From NCBI RefSeq assembly GCF_900142665.1, contig NZ_FRBR01000005.1, forward strand, positions 186,001 to 250,000: DNA of 64,000 nt. Direction: 5' to 3'. Numbering within the stretch: position 1 is the first letter of the stretch; each line of letters opens with the position of its first letter. Under the pieces are notes generated by a model. It worked only from the letters and a program-made list of their open reading frames with translations, had not been told where the DNA came from and ran no database searches. Of this stretch, positions 61,322 to 64,000 are shown piece by piece. The position numbers were made by a program, and so were the translations under genes. The DNA is from Roseovarius pacificus (GTDB lineage: Bacteria > Pseudomonadota > Alphaproteobacteria > Rhodobacterales > Rhodobacteraceae).

Positions 61322-62638
61322 ATGCCAATGCCGGAAAGCCTGATGATCGGAACGCGCATTCGTGAAAGGCGGGTGATGAACGGGATCAAGCAGTCCGACC
61401 TTGCGCGTCAGGTGGGTATTTCACCTTCCTACCTCAACCTAATCGAGCATAACCGGCGGAGAATCGGGGGAAAAACGCTGTTGCGGCTGGCGGATGCGCT
61501 GCATGTCGAGCCGACGCTTTTGTCAGAGGGCGCCGAAGCGACGCTGATTGCGGCGCTGCGGGAGGCAGCCAGTCGGCAGGGCAAGGACGGCGCCGAACTT
61601 GCCCGCAGTGAAGAGTTCGCGGGCCGTTTCCCCGGATGGGCGCATTTGCTGGCCAGTCTCAGCCGCAGGGTGCAGGACCTGGAGCGCACGGTCGAAACGC
61701 TGACAGACCGTCTGACGCACGATCCGCATCTGGCGGCCTCGTTGCATGAGGTGATCTCGACCGTGACCGCGATCCGCTCGACCTCGTCTATTCTGGTCGA
61801 AACCGAGGCGCTGGAACCGGAATGGCAGAGCCGGTTTCACCGGAATATCAACGAGGAAAGCAGTCGGCTGGCCGAAGGTGCCGAGGCGTTGGTGCGGTAT
61901 CTGGAGGGGGCGGCCAGCATCGAGGCTGAAATCAGATCTCCTCAGGACGAGGTGCAGGCGTTTCTGGCTGGCAACGGGTTTCATTTTCCGGCCCTCGAGG
62001 GGGGCGTGGATGAAACGGCGTTGGAGGACATTCTGTCGCAAAGCGATGTGCTGGTGTCCGATGCGGCGCGGCGTTTGGCGCGCGGGACCCTTTCGCAATA
62101 CAGAGCGGATGCGCATCGTTTGCCTCTGGATGATATGCTGTCCGTCGTGGCGGAGCACGGCCCCTCCCCGGACAGGATCGTGGAGGCGTTCGGGTGCGGT
62201 TTACCTGCGGCGTTCCGTCGGCTGGCGGCGTTGCCCGAGGATGCGGTCGGGCCGGTCGGGCTTGTGTCTTGTGACGGATCGGGGACATTGATTTTTCGCA
62301 AACCGTTTTCCGGCTTTGCCATGCCGCGCGATGCGGGGGCTTGCGTACTCTGGCCGCTGTTTCAGGTGCTTGTGCAACCTCAGGTACCGGTGCGTGCGCT
62401 GTTGCGTCAGGCGGGCCGCCGGGGGCGGGACAAGGTTCTGGCGCTGGCTGTCGCCGAACAGGTGGCCCCGGCAACGTTTGAGCGTCCCGCGCTGTTGCAC
62501 GCGCATATGCTGTTGTTTCCCGCCGGTGCTGAAGGTGGCGAAACCCCGGCACGAGAGGTCGGGTCCAGTTGCCGGATTTGTCCGCTGCGCGAGTGCCCGG
62601 CCCGCCGCGAGCCGTCGATCATGGTGGACGGGTTCTGA
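61322..62638 (+). CDS. ScfR/RamB-like XRE transcriptional regulator
   Basis: 438 residues from ATG 61322; ATG 61328 is an alternative. N-terminal HTH (residues about 8-65): IGTRIRERRVMNGIKQSDLA, RQVGISPSYLNLIEHNRRRI. The long C-terminal region matches short-chain fatty acyl regulator proteins (DUF2083 type) and ends with a cysteine cluster C417-R-I-C420-PLRE-C425-PARREP that probably binds metal or Fe-S. RamB/ScfR homologues control acetate, propionate and glyoxylate genes, fitting the nearby acs. Divergent from the ABC operon, with a shared inverted repeat. Confidence 0.85.
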   Translation: MPMPESLMIGTRIRERRVMNGIKQSDLARQVGISPSYLNLIEHNRRRIGGKTLLRLADALHVEPTLLSEGAEATLIAALREAASRQGKDGAELARSEEFAGRFPGWAHLLASLSRRVQDLERTVETLTDRLTHDPHLAASLHEVISTVTAIRSTSSILVETEALEPEWQSRFHRNINEESSRLAEGAEALVRYLEGAASIEAEIRSPQDEVQAFLAGNGFHFPALEGGVDETALEDILSQSDVLVSDAARRLARGTLSQYRADAHRLPLDDMLSVVAEHGPSPDRIVEAFGCGLPAAFRRLAALPEDAVGPVGLVSCDGSGTLIFRKPFSGFAMPRDAGACVLWPLFQVLVQPQVPVRALLRQAGRRGRDKVLALAVAEQVAPATFERPALLHAHMLLFPAGAEGGETPAREVGSSCRICPLRECPARREPSIMVDGF

Positions 62639-62718
62639 TGTTTTTGACACGGGCCCGGACATTGACGATAAATGCTTTGCGGTGAAGGCCGTATTTGATC
62701 GGAGGGGAGGCCGGTTGA

Positions 62719-63087
62719 TTGGATAAAAAAGTGCTTCTTATCGAAGACGAACCCAATATCATCGAGGCGGTCAGTTTTATCCTGTCGCGTGATGGATGGA
62801 ACGTGAAAACCCACTCCAACGGTCATGACGCCCTGGACGCGGTTCGCAACCGGCAACCCGATCTGATCATTCTGGATGTGATGCTGCCCGGCAAAAGCGG
62901 GTTCGATATCTTGCAGGAGATCCGCGCAGACAGTGAACTGACGCAAACTCCGGTATTGATGCTCACCGCGCGCGGCCAGGAAAAAGATCGCGATATGGCC
63001 GAAAAAGCAGGGGCGAGCCGGTACATGACCAAGCCGTTCTCGAATGCCGAGGTGCTGGAGGTCGTGCGCAGCATGGTTGGGCTATGA
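62719..63087 (+). CDS. Receiver-only response regulator
   Basis: 122 residues from a TTG start (62719) behind GGAGGGGAGG. CheY-like receiver: KKVLLIEDEPNIIEAVSFIL (acidic pair), phospho-acceptor Asp in LIILDVMLPGKSGFDIL, TARGQEKDRDMAEKAGASRY with Thr, and MTKPFSNAEVLEVV with the conserved Lys-Pro. No output domain, so it probably works by protein contact or in a phosphorelay with the kinase encoded two genes downstream. ATGA overlap with the next gene. Confidence 0.92.
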   Translation: MDKKVLLIEDEPNIIEAVSFILSRDGWNVKTHSNGHDALDAVRNRQPDLIILDVMLPGKSGFDILQEIRADSELTQTPVLMLTARGQEKDRDMAEKAGASRYMTKPFSNAEVLEVVRSMVGL

Positions 63088-63368
63088 GCGCCAAGCCCGG
63101 CCCGGTTTTTCTGGAGCGCCGCACCTATCGCCGCCGCAGAACTGCGGATGCAGCGCGGCTGTTGCCGTTTCTGGGTGTCGTTCTGATCGGGGTCCCGCTG
63201 TTATGGGGTGACGAAAGCGCGGAGATGGCCAAGACGACCCGCGTGATGCTGTACTTGTTCCTGGTCTGGGTTTTGCTTGCAGGGCTGTCGGCGATCATTT
63301 CGCGCAACCTGGACAAAGGAGAAGACGACGCGCCGCCGGGCGAGACGCCGACAAGGGACGATATGTGA
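63084..63368 (+). CDS. Small two-helix membrane protein
   Basis: 94 residues. Basic N-terminus (LERRTYRRRRTADAARLLPF), TM1 about residues 27-45 (LLPFLGVVLIGVPLLWG), TM2 about 53-75 (TTRVMLYLFLVWVLLAGLSA), acidic C-terminus (DKGEDDAPPGETPTRDDM). Sandwiched and translationally coupled between the response regulator (overlap of four bases) and the kinase (adjacent). Possibly an accessory subunit of the SLC5-type kinase, analogous to small partners of sodium/solute symporters; function unknown. Confidence 0.78.
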   Translation: MSAKPGPVFLERRTYRRRRTADAARLLPFLGVVLIGVPLLWGDESAEMAKTTRVMLYLFLVWVLLAGLSAIISRNLDKGEDDAPPGETPTRDDM

Positions 63369-64000
63369 ATGGCGACACTGAACGTTCTTGTTTTGGTTTG
63401 CCTTTTGTATGTGGCGTTTCTGTTTGCAGTGGCTTTTGGCGCGGATCGTGCAGCACGGCGCGGACGCGGGACATGGTTGCGCTCGCCGATCATCTACACG
63501 CTGTCGCTGTCGATCTATTGTACGGCCTGGACCTTTTATGGCGCCGTGGGGTTCGCCGCGCGCTCGGGGCTGGAATATGTCACCATCTACCTGGGGCCGA
63601 CGCTGGTGATGGTCGGCTGGTGGTGGACCCTGCGCAAGATGGTGCGGGTCGGGCGCAGCCAGCGGATCACGTCGATCGCCGACCTGATTTCGTCGCGCTA
63701 CGGCAAGTCGAATACTCTGGCGGTGTTTGTGACGCTTTTGGCCGTGATTGGCACCACACCTTATATCGCGTTGCAGTTGCAGTCGGTGACGTTGTCCTTT
63801 GCGACTTTCGCGGCCAGTGATCCGACCGCCGCCGAATTGCCCGATCAGCAGTCCACCGCGCTTTGGGTGGCGTTTGGGCTGGCATTGTTCACCATTCTTT
63901 TCGGCACCCGGAATCTGGATGCGAACGAGCGGCATCACGGCGTGGTCATGGCCATCGCGCTTGAGGCGGTGGTCAAGCTGTTTGCGCTTTTGGCCGTGGG
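63369..64000 (+). CDS. SLC5-domain sensor histidine kinase (CbrA/CrbS-like), N-terminal part, truncated by window end
   Basis: ATG 63369 directly after the preceding stop; 210 codons visible and open at the window end. TM1 LNVLVLVCLLYVAFLFAVAF; then SPIIYTLSLSIYCTAWTFYG, EYVTIYLGPTLVMVGWWWTL, SQRITSIADLISSRYGKSNT, VFVTLLAVIGTTPYIALQLQ. This is the sodium:solute symporter domain at the start of CbrA/CrbS-type hybrid kinases, where SLC5 helices precede PAS, HisKA and HATPase domains. The kinase half is outside the window, so a plain SLC5 transporter is not excluded, though IYCTAWTFYG and the SIADLISSRYGKS motif favour the kinase family. In Vibrio and Pseudomonas CrbS-CrbR controls acs. Confidence 0.82.
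   Translation, partial: MATLNVLVLVCLLYVAFLFAVAFGADRAARRGRGTWLRSPIIYTLSLSIYCTAWTFYGAVGFAARSGLEYVTIYLGPTLVMVGWWWTLRKMVRVGRSQRITSIADLISSRYGKSNTLAVFVTLLAVIGTTPYIALQLQSVTLSFATFAASDPTAAELPDQQSTALWVAFGLALFTILFGTRNLDANERHHGVVMAIALEAVVKLFALLAV

Overview
The window is GC-rich bacterial chromosome, most probably from a marine alphaproteobacterium of the Roseobacter/Rhodobacteraceae group. The evidence is the gene content and local order: glyS followed by a PPDK-like gene, NDUFA12-mlaD-DUF2155-aat-accBC, a LysR/DUF1127 pair, a Hint-domain protein, a complete Kelly-Friedrich sox cluster, and a ScfR-like regulator next to an SLC5-type sensor kinase. Most genes are core housekeeping. No prophage, CRISPR array or intact insertion sequence was seen.

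Layout. 1-5.3 kb: end of glyS, a PPDK-like PEP synthase-family enzyme, a cell-wall hydrolase, rpmG and a GNAT acetyltransferase. 5.3-7.1 kb: a lower-GC patch with an apparent gene remnant, half of a ~70 bp dispersed repeat and an MFS transporter; it looks acquired. 7.1-18.6 kb: 5-formyl-THF cyclo-ligase, mgtE, guanine deaminase, a HisN-like phosphatase, an XRE regulator, a quinone oxidoreductase, LysR with DUF1127, a BI-1 protein, an SDR (with the second repeat copy at its 3' end), lipB and a peptidoglycan-binding protein. tRNA-Leu(GAG) follows at 18.7 kb. 18.9-24.9 kb: a six-gene Mrp Na+/H+ antiporter operon (AB fusion, C, D, E, F, G) on the minus strand. 25-27.2 kb: a group II PLP decarboxylase and a Hint-domain protein.

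27.4-40.2 kb: thiosulfate oxidation. soxT, soxR and soxS lie on the minus strand; soxVWXYZABCD, a second SoxW-like thioredoxin gene, soxE and soxF lie on the plus strand. Inverted repeats around ATTCA/TGAAT lie in the soxS-soxV, soxW-soxX and soxB-soxC gaps and are good candidates for SoxR operators. SoxR has two cysteines (42 and 108) placed as in the persulfide sensor SqrR.

40.4-53.7 kb: an MsbA-type exporter, clpP-clpX, NDUFA12, mlaD, DUF2155, aat, a methyltransferase-like protein, accB-accC, a PAS-LuxR regulator, and a queC-queD-queE-queF operon headed by a clear preQ1-I riboswitch that contains the queC ribosome-binding site; then a small lipoprotein and an EamA transporter. 53.8-64 kb: acs, a five-gene branched-chain-amino-acid-type ABC transporter, a ScfR/RamB-like regulator behind a strong inverted repeat, a receiver-only response regulator, a small membrane protein and the start of an SLC5-domain (CbrA/CrbS-like) sensor kinase that runs off the window. 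This last block looks like a sensing and uptake locus for acetate or other short-chain acids.

The points most worth following are the three-site SoxR pattern with the extra thioredoxin, the acs/ABC/ScfR/SLC5-kinase locus, the preQ1 riboswitch, and the degenerate repeat shared by two intergenic regions.
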